64,000 nucleotides of DNA, from the NCBI GenBank assembly GCA_011037195.1, contig JAAEAF010000232.1, forward strand, positions 62,001-126,000, in the 5' to 3' direction. The translations under genes and the position numbers were made by a program. Shown here piece by piece: positions 53,448 to 63,287 of the stretch (position 1 is the first letter of the stretch; each line of letters opens with the position of its first letter). The DNA is from Triatoma infestans (taxonomy: Eukaryota; Arthropoda; Insecta; Hemiptera; Reduviidae). The notes under the pieces are model-generated. The model did not search any database and had not been told where the DNA came from. It was given only the letters and a program-made list of their open reading frames with translations.

Positions 53448-55853
53448 ATGTCTGAGGTTAGTTTAGAAAATATTTATAATTTAAAATTAGTCCAATTAAA
53501 AGGTGAATTAAAAAGACTTGGTTTTAAGAGCAGTGGTAATAAGAAAGAGTTGATTGAAAGATTAAAGGCCGTTCTAATTCTTGAAAATTCTAAGATCGAG
53601 GATGGGGAAGACGATGAAACTGATGTTGATGAGGAGGAAGATGAAGAAGAAATCCTCAAGACAGAACACAAAATTACTCCAGAACATACCGGGGCTAGTG
53701 GAATTGTAAATGAAACTGCTCATTTTATATCCTTCCATGATGTCGAAGAATCACTGTGTAATTTTAGTGGTGATGATAAAACTAAAAATATACTGGTTAA
53801 TTTTAATTAATTTGAACCATTTACACAGCCAATAGTGTTTATTTCATTAGTTGAATTCCAACGTTTCGTGCACTTAACGTGCCATTATCAAGGAGTACAT
53901 TTTTTTACATTCTGAAAATAATTTTTTATATATATACCTATTACATATATGTTAAATTAGGTTTACAACGTTTCTATTGAATTCCATCACACTAATTACC
54001 TTATAGATTATTGTATTGGTCGAGAGGCTTCGTCCATGATTAAAAATTATTTTTAAATTTTTTATTTTTATCCATATATCCTTATTTTATGCTAAAATTT
54101 TTTTAAACTCAAAGAGTCTTGTCCAGTATTGAATATTTATTTAAATATGCTGTCGATTATGTAATTCGCCTCAGTATGTAGGAGCACCACGTGGTTGCTT
54201 TATGGAAAATTAGTTCTGTCTGTATTACTTATGATTAGGAAATTACCATGGCCTGTAGACAGGAGTAAAGTTAAATATTATTATTTTATATATTTGGTTA
54301 ATTGTGTAATATGACTTTTAATTTTAAAGAGACAAACTTACTGAGAATAGTTACCTCATATGTGGAGCACACGTGGTTGGCTTTATGGAAAATTTAGTTC
54401 TGTCTATTAACCAAATATATAAAATAATAATATTTAATTTTACTCCTGTCTACAGGCCATGGTAATTTCCTAATCATAAGTAATACAGACAGAACTAATT
54501 TTCCATAAAGCAACCACGTGGTGCTCCTACATACTGAGGCTAATTACAAATCGACAGCATATTTAAATAAATATTCAATACGGACAAGACTCTTTGAGTT
54601 AAAAAATTTTAGCATAAAATAAGGATATATGGATAAAAATAAAAAAAATTTAAAAATAATTTTTAATCATGGACGAAGCCTCTCGACCAATACAATAATC
54701 TATAAGGTAATTAGTGTGATGGAATTCAATAGAAACGTTGTAAACCTAATTTAACATATATGTAATAGGTATATATATAAAAAATTATTTTCAGAATGTA
54801 AAAAAATGTACTCCTTGATAATGGCACGTTAAGTGCACGAAACGTTGGAATTCAACTAATGAAATAAACACTATTGGCTGTGTAAATGGTTCAAATTAAT
54901 TAAAATTAACCAGTATAAGTAAAATCAAAAAACAGCATAAAAATTAAATAAGTAATACTAAAAATATAGTTACATGGCTAAAAGAATTCGAATATATGGC
55001 CATATTTTGTCATTGGTCAGATACACAAAAGGTTGTATATGCTGGTAGGTTATTAAAGGGTTCAGCCAAGATATTTATAAGCCATGAAAGATGTAAAAAA
55101 TGGGAAACGACGTCTGAGGCACTAAAGAAAGAGTTTTCAAAGAAAATGAACAGCAAAATGGTGCACCGTGAATTAATGATGAGGAAAAAAGAGCCAAGCG
55201 AAACATATCAAGAGTATCTCTACAAAATGATAGATATTGCAGCTCAGGGTGATCTCGACAAAGAATCGATTATACAGTATGTCATAGATGGTATCCCCGA
55301 TCGTGAGAATAATAAAATAATTTTATACGGTGCCAGGTCAATTAAAGAATTCAGAGGAAAATTAACACTCTACGAAAATATGAAAGACAATATGAGACAA
55401 AATCAACATGAATGTGACCAAGGAAAATTTAAGAAAAGCATACAAGTAAAACCTAAACATAATATGAGAAAGGAAAAGGAAGGTGAGACCAAAAATAAGA
55501 AGAATTGTTTCAATTGTGGTGCCACCGATCATAGGTTAGACAGTTGTCCGAATCTTAAAAATGGACCGAAATGCTTCAAATGCAACAAGTATGGGCACAT
55601 AGCTACGAAATGCCATACTTCTGCCTATTTAGATAAAAGATATGAAGAGAAAAAACCTACAGTCAAAGTTGAGTTGGGCAAAATTTACATGATTGCTCTA
55701 CTCGATTCAGGGAGTGACGTAACACTTATCAGACGTAAAGAATACCTAAAGTTGGGAGCTCCTGTGCTAGGTAGAAAGATACATCTTCAAGGAGTTGGAA
55801 CCATTGGATTGGATACATACGGATGTTTTAAAACAGAAATCAATGTTCATGGA
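53448..55853 (+). pseudogene. Gypsy 1 Gag (SAP domain, two CCHC) and start of protease, interrupted
   Basis: ATG at 53448 (MSEVSLENIYNLKL). Residues about 8-40 are a SAP-type helix-extended-helix ('LVQLKGELKRLGFKSSGNKKELIERL' spans it), then a Glu/Asp-rich stretch and 'HDVEESLCNFSGDD'. The frame is broken at 53793 by a palindromic element and resumes at 54969 with 'WLKEFEYMAIFCHW', the capsid part, basic region, two zinc knuckles (CFNCGATDHRLDSC and CFKCNKYGHIATKC, about 55505-55610) and the protease active site 'ALLDSGSDVTLI' (about 55693-55730, Asp-Ser-Gly). Without the insertion and one TSD copy the two parts are in the same frame. The protease is cut at 55854 by the errantivirus-like provirus. 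SAP-Gag elements are common in insect Gypsy lineages. Confidence 0.85.
53793..54956. mobile_element. Penelope-type palindromic element, family delta, inside gypsy gag
   Basis: Two arms of about 500 nt (53793-about 54340 and about 54400-54913) are almost exact inverted repeats; the centre lies near 54300-54410. Each carries 'aacgtttcgtgcacttaacg' (or complement), the hammerhead-like core. A 43-nt extension (54914-54956) exists only on the right. ACTAAAAATATA flanks both sides (53781-53792, 54957-54968), a 12-bp TSD. No ORF. It is the largest non-coding member of the set and was inserted after the host Gypsy element. Confidence 0.78.
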
Positions 55854-55854
55854 A

Positions 55855-56087
55855 GTTACGTCACAAGAACTGGTAGAAGCCTGTTTAAAAACTGTTTATT
55901 TTATAATACAATACAATAATTACATATAAATGATTAAATGATGTTAGCAACTGTAAGTAGCGGTAAGCAACTGCACTAAACTAGAGACTATGGACGACTG
56001 ACTGCCTGCTGGCCTGTGGGGGTATATATATGTTGTCAGCTTCCGCTGACGCGGCAATGGTTGCTCTCCTAGAGATAGTGCCATAAC
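55855..56087 (-). repeat. 3' LTR of the errantivirus-like element
   Basis: Matches 63055-63287 over its whole length with about 10 substitutions and no gaps by hand alignment, roughly 4%. Confidence 0.88.
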
Positions 56088-56101
56088 TCCTCCCTTCTCA
56101 A
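56088..56101 (-). promoter_or_regulatory. polypurine tract
   Basis: 'tgagaagggaggag' on the - strand immediately before the 3' LTR, the expected plus-strand priming site. Confidence 0.75.
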
Positions 56102-57119
56102 GTTTGGAGCTCCTGCGACAATTGGCACGGAAGTCCAGGGTAGACATGTCGAGGTGTAGGTTGTGATTGGCCTCCTTCCGTTGCGCCCGAATTTGTCTTC
56201 TTTCTACAGACATAGCAAACATACAAGAGGGGCAACAGTAGCAGAACTATTGTAATTATAACGTAATAGTAGATATGTGACGAGGCACTGGGTATTTCTT
56301 CTTGGAGTTCCAGCGGTTCCATTTTTAGGTTGATTCTGTGTAGGTCCTCAAAAGATATATTCATGTTGGCATGTGCGAACACCTGTGTAGTTGTTGCTAT
56401 GCTTTTGGAATCCTTATATATAGGAATGGCTTTGCTGTCTAGTAGAGTTTCGTCTTTGCTTAATTTTATAAGGCTAGTGTTGGTCAGAAATATAGTGTCA
56501 TTACGGTTGTCTTTGTTTATTACGATCCTATTAGTCCTGAAAGTTAAATAGTGGTCCACAAAAGGGATGTACTTGATAAACGATGCGCTGGATGTATACA
56601 CAGTCTTGCATGCTAAGAGGTTGGTGTTGGTGATAACGTGGTGAATACAGTCATTCTGGATGCTGGTTCTGTTGTGCAGTACATGGCATTGTTGATTTCC
56701 TCGCAGCTGGTTGTAAATAACTCATCTTTAACCTTTAGGATTAAGGGTGGATGGACATGGATTGTCATGAGGTGGTTATCTTTCTCTACGGGGTAGGACA
56801 GGAGGAAGTACGTCTCGAAGGAAGAGGTTTTTAGCGGAATGCTGATAAAATAGTATATGCTCCAACTTCTGAGTGAGCAGTGTACCTTGCTTAATTGCCA
56901 AAGTACTTCTATGTCAGGGGTTATGAATGTTATGTTATGAGATCTTTGTGGCGACTCAAGATCCTTGAGAAGAAAGATGCTGGAATGGATCGTGTTTAAT
57001 CTACAAAATTCTATAGAGTCTTCCATATCGTCAATTTTGCTTGCCATAAGGGACAGATTAAAGAAGATAGAGTTGAACTGTTGGTTCAATTCAATTCGGA
57101 TCACTATCGGAGTGGACAT
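56098..57119 (-). pseudogene. errantivirus-like Env, C-terminal part, frameshifted
   Basis: Two frames: 56613-57119 and 56098-56601, a shift near 56607. The first has heptad-like and Cys-containing parts ('LNTIHSSIFLLKDL', 'KVHCSLRSW', 'FTTSCEEINNAMYC'); the second has a juxtamembrane region, a single transmembrane helix ('IYYYVIITIVLLLLPLLYV' area near 56220-56280) and a basic cytoplasmic tail. Envelope proteins of this kind are membrane glycoproteins of insect endogenous retroviruses, related to baculovirus F proteins. The N-terminal half is missing and replaced by an unrelated non-LTR fragment, so no functional product is expected. Confidence 0.72.
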
Positions 57120-57990
57120 TTCTTCATTGTTGGCGCGGATAATTTTAATGTCTTGATGTTAGTGCCAATTGGTATGTTGGATGTTTGTCTTACTTTAGAC
57201 TCAAAGACAATTAGAAGCAAATTTTCACAAATTGTTCAAACTCTCGACAATAGCTTCCAGTGATATTGACTTTGTAAGGAATTCAAATTATAATATTAAT
57301 TACAGAAAGATTAGCACACTAGGTCTTTGTGAATTGTATTTAGTTTCAAATTGTAACTTGTATAAGACAGGAATCATTATCCAGGTACGTTTAGCTTACC
57401 TAAATAAGGTAACTATTTATATAAATGGTACTATTTCTTATTTTAGTATTAATTTTTATTTGTTTATACTTTATCTTTTGACTTTATTTTATATGTTAAT
57501 ATTTTGTCTTTATAGTTTACTAAACCTTGTGTTCACCTTATGAATCCAACTCCGCTAAAGGGTTTGACTCTATAAGCAATGCAATAAATAAAGAAATAAA
57601 AATATTGTTAAAGGTCTTATCTAATTCTATGTCTAGTAGTTGTACGTCAGCAGTATTAATGAAAGTATAGTATTTAGTTTAGTTGGTAAACATTACATTA
57701 ACGATAACAGTAGGAAGATGTCAATAGTCATGAAACTGAGAGGGGAGTCGCTGAACTTGAATTACAATATCAGTAGAGAGAGAGAGAGAGAGTGCGCACT
57801 ATGTAATTTAGGTGCAATAGGGTTTTGTCCAATATTGCGAGAGTTCCGGCGGAGATGGTTAGGACAACAGCTTATTACCTGTGACGAAGTAATAGAATAT
57901 CTTAATGGCGATTTCGGGTGGGAAAATTTATATAAGTACACCGAATGTGCCTTGAAGCATAGAAATTTTTGATTAGTGAATTTAATTTTT
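57081..57990 (+). pseudogene. CR1/Jockey-group non-LTR fragment with internal deletion
   Basis: 57690-57972 reads 'VMKLRGESLNLNYNI', 'ECALCNLGA' and 'GWENLYKYTECALKHRNF', the C-terminal Cys block and tail of the group seen at 10737 and 40728, with the H-x4-C part deleted. Further left, 'FFIVGADNFNV' (57120-57150) and 'STLGLCELYLVSNCNLYKTG' (57310-57370) recall endonuclease motifs of ORF2; this part is weak. A GA-rich run (57774-57790) lies inside. Confidence 0.55.
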
Positions 57991-58327
57991 AATAAATGAC
58001 CGAACCCCATCTTTTATTCTATAATTATATACGTATTTCATTTTATTTTATTTTGTTGTTCATTTTATTTAAACTAGGAGATAAGCTTATCTACTTACTT
58101 ATTATGTACATTTCTTTTTGAAAAAGTTATATTTGATTATGCTTATGAGTTCCCATATTATGGAAGTTATAAAATAAAAGTGTTTTGATTGTTTTGGATT
58201 TATTTAATAAAACACTATTATCATTGTTGAAGTCAGCTTTATTAAGCGTAAGCTGCATAATTCCAGGTCCATGAGTCATACCCGTTATGACTAGATGCAC
58301 CCTTGTCAGCAGTTGTGCTATGTGCAT
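57991..58327. other. no gene seen
   Basis: Short AT-rich spacer between the non-LTR fragment and the Jockey TSD. Confidence 0.5.
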
Positions 58328-58339
58328 ACTTGCTATTAT

Positions 58340-59300
58340 TTTTTTTAATTTTTTTTTTATTTATTTACACCGACAGATTTATTGTCTTAAGTAAATTTGA
58401 TGAGAGCAATAAATAAGACAAAACGAAATAAATAAAACAAAATAAAATAAAACAAAATATAAATGAACGGAGAAGTCACCCAGTGGTGACACTCCTTACT
58501 AGTTCAGTTACTTTCATCCCTTAAGAGATCACGAGGCCACATTCGCCGCAGACGTCTGGGAGGATTATCAGGGAGTGTCCGGGATGAAAGTCGACGAACG
58601 AGAGGGTTGCAATGAGAGGATAAAGGTTTGTGAAATTTTTTGTAGCGGATTTTGATGATAACTTTAAGGAAAGGGATATTGAGGTCATTGTGGATAGTTA
58701 AATTTGATACATAATAGCGAGCATTAACTATGGTTCTAAGGATTTTGGATTGTTGCGATTGGATACGTTGGAGGTTTGAACGCCTGGTTGAACCCCACAG
58801 TTCAAGTCCTTATGTCCATATTGGTTTAAGAAATGACGTATATATTAGTCGTTTGTTTTCTAATGAAAGTCGTGATCTGTTATCTTTTAACAAGTCTGTA
58901 TCGTGTAGTGAGTTCCTGTCTTTAGAGTCGTGTATGGGGATTCCAAGTTAACCTTTTGTCGATATAGAGCCCAAGATAGCGGACGATATCAACAGTTGGA
59001 AGAGGGTCATGGTTATAGAATAGAGGTGGAAGAGTGATCCGGCGTAATGTGAAGGTGATTTGCTGGCATTTGCTTTCATTAATTCGGATTTTCCATTTTT
59101 TGAACCAGGTTTCTATTTCAGTTAAATGGCTTTGTAGGTTTCTATATGAAATTACAGGATCAGGATGAGAAGAGAGAATTGCAGTGTCATCTGCATAGGT
59201 TGTGAGAATGGTGTCAGTTCGGGCAGGAATATCTGCAGTGTATATTGTATAGAGTATAGGTCCGAGGATACTGCCCTGAGGCACACCTGCCTCAGAGCGA
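58340..59300 (-). mobile_element. 5'-truncated Jockey-type insertion with 12-bp TSD
   Basis: ACTTGCTATTAT flanks both ends (58328-58339, 59301-59312). On the - strand it starts inside the RT with 'GVPQGSILGPILYTIYTADIP', has the catalytic 'YADDTAIL' and 'WKIRINESKCQQITFTLRR' (58922-59284), then the frame-broken thumb and a C-terminal basic end with 'RRLRRMWPRDLL' (about 58530), and a poly(A)-like tail at 58340-58362. A Jockey-clade element without RNase H. Confidence 0.85.
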
Positions 59301-59312
59301 ACTTGCTATTAT

Positions 59313-60560
59313 AAATTTCCTTTATATGATGAGGTTTTATATCCATAGATTATATTCTTATCTACATCCTGTGCCGATTAATTGGAATTTTCTTTATGAT
59401 GAGGTTTTGTATTTATAAATTAAATTCTTATCTACATCCGTTGATGACTCATTGGAATTTTCTTTTAACTATAAATATTAACGATAAATATTAAGTGACT
59501 GCGTATGTAATATTTTTATTTAGTAACATAATTGAGGTTTAGATTTAGCTACTCTCTTTATTTATAGAGTTTCTCTTTTTTTTTTCCTGCATTTACGATT
59601 GTTTAGGATTCTTTATATGATCCTTTTATATGATTTGTACCACTTAAATAATTTATTTACTAGGGTTCATATTTCCGGAACTAGTTTAAATTTTTATTTA
59701 AATTGTTAATTTATAATTCCTTTTTTCTTATTAATTTATACCTGTTTAATTATTTTTAGTTATGCTTCATTGATAATTCCCGTGGTTATTATTAATAAAT
59801 TCGTTGAAAATTGTTTCAGCACTTTCAACTTCCTCTTACTGCATTAGAAGGAAGTGTTCCGATCGTCTAATTTCTATCATTGTGTATTTCTGGGAAGGGG
59901 AAGAAGTGAATGTTGTAGTACATAAAGAAATATGGGAAGTATTCTTTGAGGGAGGTGAAAGCAGCAACAATTTTGATGTTGGATGGGCGAACCGTCCAGA
60001 GACGAGAAGGAGAGAAGTTACAAAGGAAACTGCTGAAAATGTAAATCTAAGAAAAAAGGCAATAACTAGGAAGGAACGAAATGTTGCTAAAAAGCTATAG
60101 TGGCTGCATTTGAATTTTGAATTTCTGAAGAAAGAAGTTTGGGAATTTCAAAGATTCTTTCAAGCGTATGGATCTTTACAATTAAAGAAACTAATTTATA
60201 CAAAATTAGGTTAGTAGTTAGAGATGTTGGGAACAATTCTTATTAATATTTTATTTTCTTTCTATACTTTCCGTAGTTAATTATTTCATACTTTCGCGTC
60301 TACCTTTGTATCGTTCGTATACAGAGAACGGGTAGTTTCCGGTGTCTGATAATTTATTATTTAGTTATTTAATGTATATTTCCTATTTAATTATTGATTT
60401 TCCTACCTCGAGGATCTTATCATCTTTTTCCTACTTTTCTTGGTTAGGATTTTCATTATTTTAATACACTATTTAATTAATTAGTTTTCCTATTTTCCTT
60501 TTTTGTTACAATGTTTTTCCGTATTCCGGGTTTTATTTTTCCATGAGAATGCCAATTATA
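59313..60560. other. unassigned region of the provirus; imperfect 75-bp tandem repeat at its start
   Basis: 59313-59390 and 59391-59466 are two copies of a unit ('atgatgaggttttatat', 'attcttatctacatcc', 'attggaattttctttt'). An open stretch 59804-60100 (98 codons, Lys/Arg-rich end) resembles nothing I recognise. The place is where pol would be expected. Confidence 0.45.
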
Positions 60561-60580
60561 TTTTTAATTAGGATTCAGAC

Positions 60581-61565
60581 TTAGGCTTTTGATATTGAAG
60601 GTCCCCCTGGATCAAAGGGCGTGCGTAGGAATGTTGCAGGTCCCCATGGATCGAAGGGCATGCGTACAAATTCATGGTGTTGAAGGGTTTTGTTTTCACG
60701 TCGTTTGTCAATTTCCGCTTGTAAGTACTTGCGATAAATTTCTCGATATCTGCAGTTTCGTGCGTATACTGGTCTGTCATCTGTAGTTGTTATTGTGTGC
60801 TTTAGTAAATTAGTATAGATTGGTCGGTCATGTTCTCTTTTAATTATTTTAGGGTAGTTCTTTAATAATTTTAATTGCTTATTTTTTTGCTCTGAGTTCA
60901 TGGGCTCAGTTCTGTTTAAATGCGGGATTTCATTTTTTATTTCTCTTAAACTAGTATCGCCAGACATGTCGGGACAGTTGGTCACTACTATGTCGGGTAT
61001 CTTCGTACAAATTTCTTGCGGTTCGTCGACATCCATGGGTTCAGGGCAAATGGCCATGACTTCCTTGGATTCAACTTCGCACAAGATTTTATTATTACTA
61101 ATGCTATAAAGGCCTTCTTTTACTGTGACCTTATCGTTTATTTTTATATTTTCATTAATTAATCCATATTTTAATTCCTTATTCTTAACGGGTAATTCTA
61201 TGAAATTAACTCCCTGTTATAAATTTATTATATTTGAATTATTTTCAGGGATCTTAAAAGTAAATTTTAGGGGTATTATCCCTTGGGGGTAGGAAAGGAT
61301 ATTGTCATTTAAGTCGATGCTCATTCGGAGTGCCTGCATGGTTTTGTGGCCTAATAGTATGTCGTATATGTCCGAAAAGGGGAATACATGGAATTTAGCT
61401 TCTATGTTGACGTGGAATGTGTCGTGAATGTTGAAGGTGCAGGATTGCTCTCCATTCTTTTTTCCAGCGGGTGTGGTTATTATGAATGGGTCGTTGGATA
61501 ATGCTACGTCAGTTAGGACAACGTTAGGGTTTATGTAGTTTTCCGCTGATCCGGTGTCGATAAGC
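60581..61565 (-). pseudogene. errantivirus-like protease and RT leader, truncated
   Basis: 'KWLIDTGSAENYINPN' near 61515-61565 is a retropepsin active site (Asp-Thr-Gly-Ser). It continues through a stop near 61217 into 60581-61084, with 'LKLLKNYPKIIKREHDRP', 'HTITTTDDRPVYARNCRYRE' and 'YLQAEIDKRRE', the usual leader of gypsy RT. Then the frame runs into a tandem 13-residue repeat ('VRMPFDPWGPATF', 'LRTPFDPGGPSIS') and a stop at 60581, instead of entering RT. Confidence 0.75.
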
Positions 61566-61935
61566 CATTTCAGTCCAATCTGTCTTCAAAGTGTAGGAGA
61601 GATTTGTCTACTAGGTTTAGGGTGAATTCGGGGTGTCTTCTTGGCTCCCGTGGCCAACGTCTAAAAAATGATCGAATTTTTCGGTTATTTTTTTTGAGAG
61701 AGTTTTCTAAGCAGGAAAGTCTGTTTCCGTACGCCTTGTCTTGTTCCGAATAATTTTCAGGTTGATCGTCATTTTGGCAGTGAGTTAGTTCGTGCGGAGA
61801 AATGTAGTCTTTAAACCGTGGTCTGCCTGCTGTTCGCATAGACACCGTGTTTTGAGAGAAGTAACCAGAAGGTAGTCTGGGTCGATTAAAGGGGTGATCC
61901 GGATCGTTTGGATTGTTAGGATGGTTGGGATTCAT
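61566..61935 (-). pseudogene. errantivirus-like Gag C-terminal/Pol N-terminal frame
   Basis: Starts Asn/Pro-rich ('MNPNHPNNPNDPDHPF'), then 'RPRFKDYISPHELTHCQND' and a basic 'RSFFRRWPREPRRHPEF'. It lies one frame off the main gag and runs towards the protease, as expected for a frameshift-expressed pol in this group. No CCHC knuckle is seen. Confidence 0.65.
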
Positions 61936-62033
61936 GGATTGAAAATTTGGTCTTTGGGGTTGTTGCAGTTGTTGTCGGTAAAGGGAAATTTGAGGTCTTT
62001 GTTCTATAGGCCTGGGATTAAATTCGACTTTGG

Positions 62034-62789
62034 TTAGTAATGGTAGTTACGGGCCTGAGTCATGGGGACATGTGGAACAAAGTGTTGTGCATTCGGTCTA
62101 TAAGAGTATTGTGGATTCGGTCTATAAGGCTGTTGGGGTTGGTTGTACGGATTTGGTTTCCGGAACGGTTGGTTGGGCCTTTTAGGATCGGGGGAGGAGT
62201 TTAAGTTTGCTATGATAAAGGAACATTTATTATAAATTATGTTTCGTACTTCGTCTAGAGTGTTGGGATCGAAGATCATGATGTGGTTACTTAATGTCGG
62301 GGGTAGGCATTTATATAATATATGGAAAAATATTTCTTTGTCGACTCGCGTTATAAGTTGTTTCAGGGCGTCCGCTGTAAGTCCGTCTAACTTAAGTCTA
62401 ATATAAACTAAATTACGTAGCTCTTGTATCCTATTGACAAAGTCGATAGGAGACTCCCTAGCATGCATCTTAGTCTGGAGAATTTCATCTTTGAGTATCT
62501 CATAGGATCTCGAGTCGGCAAAACTCTCTTTTAAAAACTTTAATAGATTTAGTAAATGGTCTACATTATGTGAGAGGAGTATGTTTCTACCGGGCCCTAA
62601 TAATTTACTTTTGACTTTTATGAAAAGAATGTTATGGTTATAGTCTCTTTCAATTATATTTTCTTTATTGACGGTGGCGAACGCACTTTCGACAATTCCG
62701 CAGAAGAACGCTAACTTGGAAGGGTTTCCGTCGAAGTAGGGAATGTGGTCGTAGTCTTCCTTGGAGATTTTATAGTTAATTTGGGCCAT
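62034..62789 (-). CDS. errantivirus-like Gag
   Basis: ATG at 62789. 251 codons open: 'EDYDHIPYFDGNPSKLAFFCG' (capsid start typical of gypsy/17.6-type Gag), 'NKENIIERDYNHNILFIKV', 'YEILKDEILQTKMHARESP', and a C-terminal Pro/Asn/Gln-rich tail ('NPYNQPQQPYRPNPQYSYRP') instead of zinc knuckles. It would form the element's particle. It is the only intact ORF of this provirus. The next frame begins about 100 nt downstream. Confidence 0.82.
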   Translation of the reverse strand: MAQINYKISKEDYDHIPYFDGNPSKLAFFCGIVESAFATVNKENIIERDYNHNILFIKVKSKLLGPGRNILLSHNVDHLLNLLKFLKESFADSRSYEILKDEILQTKMHARESPIDFVNRIQELRNLVYIRLKLDGLTADALKQLITRVDKEIFFHILYKCLPPTLSNHIMIFDPNTLDEVRNIIYNKCSFIIANLNSSPDPKRPNQPFRKPNPYNQPQQPYRPNPQYSYRPNAQHFVPHVPMTQARNYHY

Positions 62790-63036
62790 TTCAGGGATAG
62801 TTTCTTTGGGGAGAACTAGTTTGGAATGTTTAATGAGATGAGCTAATTACAACCTTAGGTCGCTGCTGTTGATTCGTTAGCTTGCCTTTCTTCTTGGTTC
62901 TGAGGGTGGTTCTTGCTCTTCTTGTAGAGACGCCGCGAATAAAACACTAATGTGTAAGCTTCAAGTCTTCCCGAGACAATTGGTCGCGGTATACTGTGAG
63001 ACAAATGATCGCACTTTTCTACTTTAAGCCTTTGCG
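62790..63036 (-). other. 5' leader of the errantivirus-like element
   Basis: Untranslated region between PBS and gag; no ORF. Confidence 0.6.
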
Positions 63037-63054
63037 GTCCCTGTTCGGACGCCT
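63037..63054 (-). promoter_or_regulatory. primer-binding site, tRNA-Lys-like
   Basis: AGGCGTCCGAACAGGGAC on the - strand, directly after the 5' LTR; two differences from the lysine-tRNA PBS TGGCGCCCGAACAGGGAC. Confidence 0.75.
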
Positions 63055-63287
63055 GTTACCTCACAAGAACTGGTACAAGCCTTTTTAAAAACTGTTTATT
63101 CTATAATACAATACAATAATTACATATAAATGATTAAATGATGTTCGCAACTGTAAGTAGCGGTAAGCAACTGCACTAAACTAGAGACTGTGGACGACTG
63201 ACTGCCTGCTGGCCTATGGGGATATATATATGTTGCCAGCTTCCGCTGACGCGGCAATGGTTGCTTTCCTAGAGATAGTGCCATAAC
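63055..63287 (-). repeat. 5' LTR of the errantivirus-like element
   Basis: Same termini as 55855-56087. On the - strand it starts GTTATGGCACTATC and ends GAGGTAAC next to the PBS. Confidence 0.88.

Larger units (their letters stand above)
55855..63287 (-). mobile_element. errantivirus-like LTR retroelement, defective provirus
   Basis: LTRs of about 233 bp (63055-63287 as 5' LTR, 55855-56087 as 3' LTR) begin GTTA and end TAAC and differ at about 10 positions. A tRNA-Lys-like PBS, a polypurine tract, gag, a protease-like region and the C-terminal part of an env gene are present, in the order of gypsy-type errantiviruses (insect endogenous retroviruses). RT core, RNase H and integrase are absent, and the middle is replaced by other sequence including a Jockey insertion. 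It cannot be autonomous. No TSD is visible and the host Gypsy protease-RT spacer is missing. Confidence 0.82.

Noticed and set aside
59804..60100. 98-codon ORF with a Lys/Arg-rich end
   Set aside because: No recognisable family, starts inside AT-rich sequence and lies in a broken provirus; kept only as unassigned.
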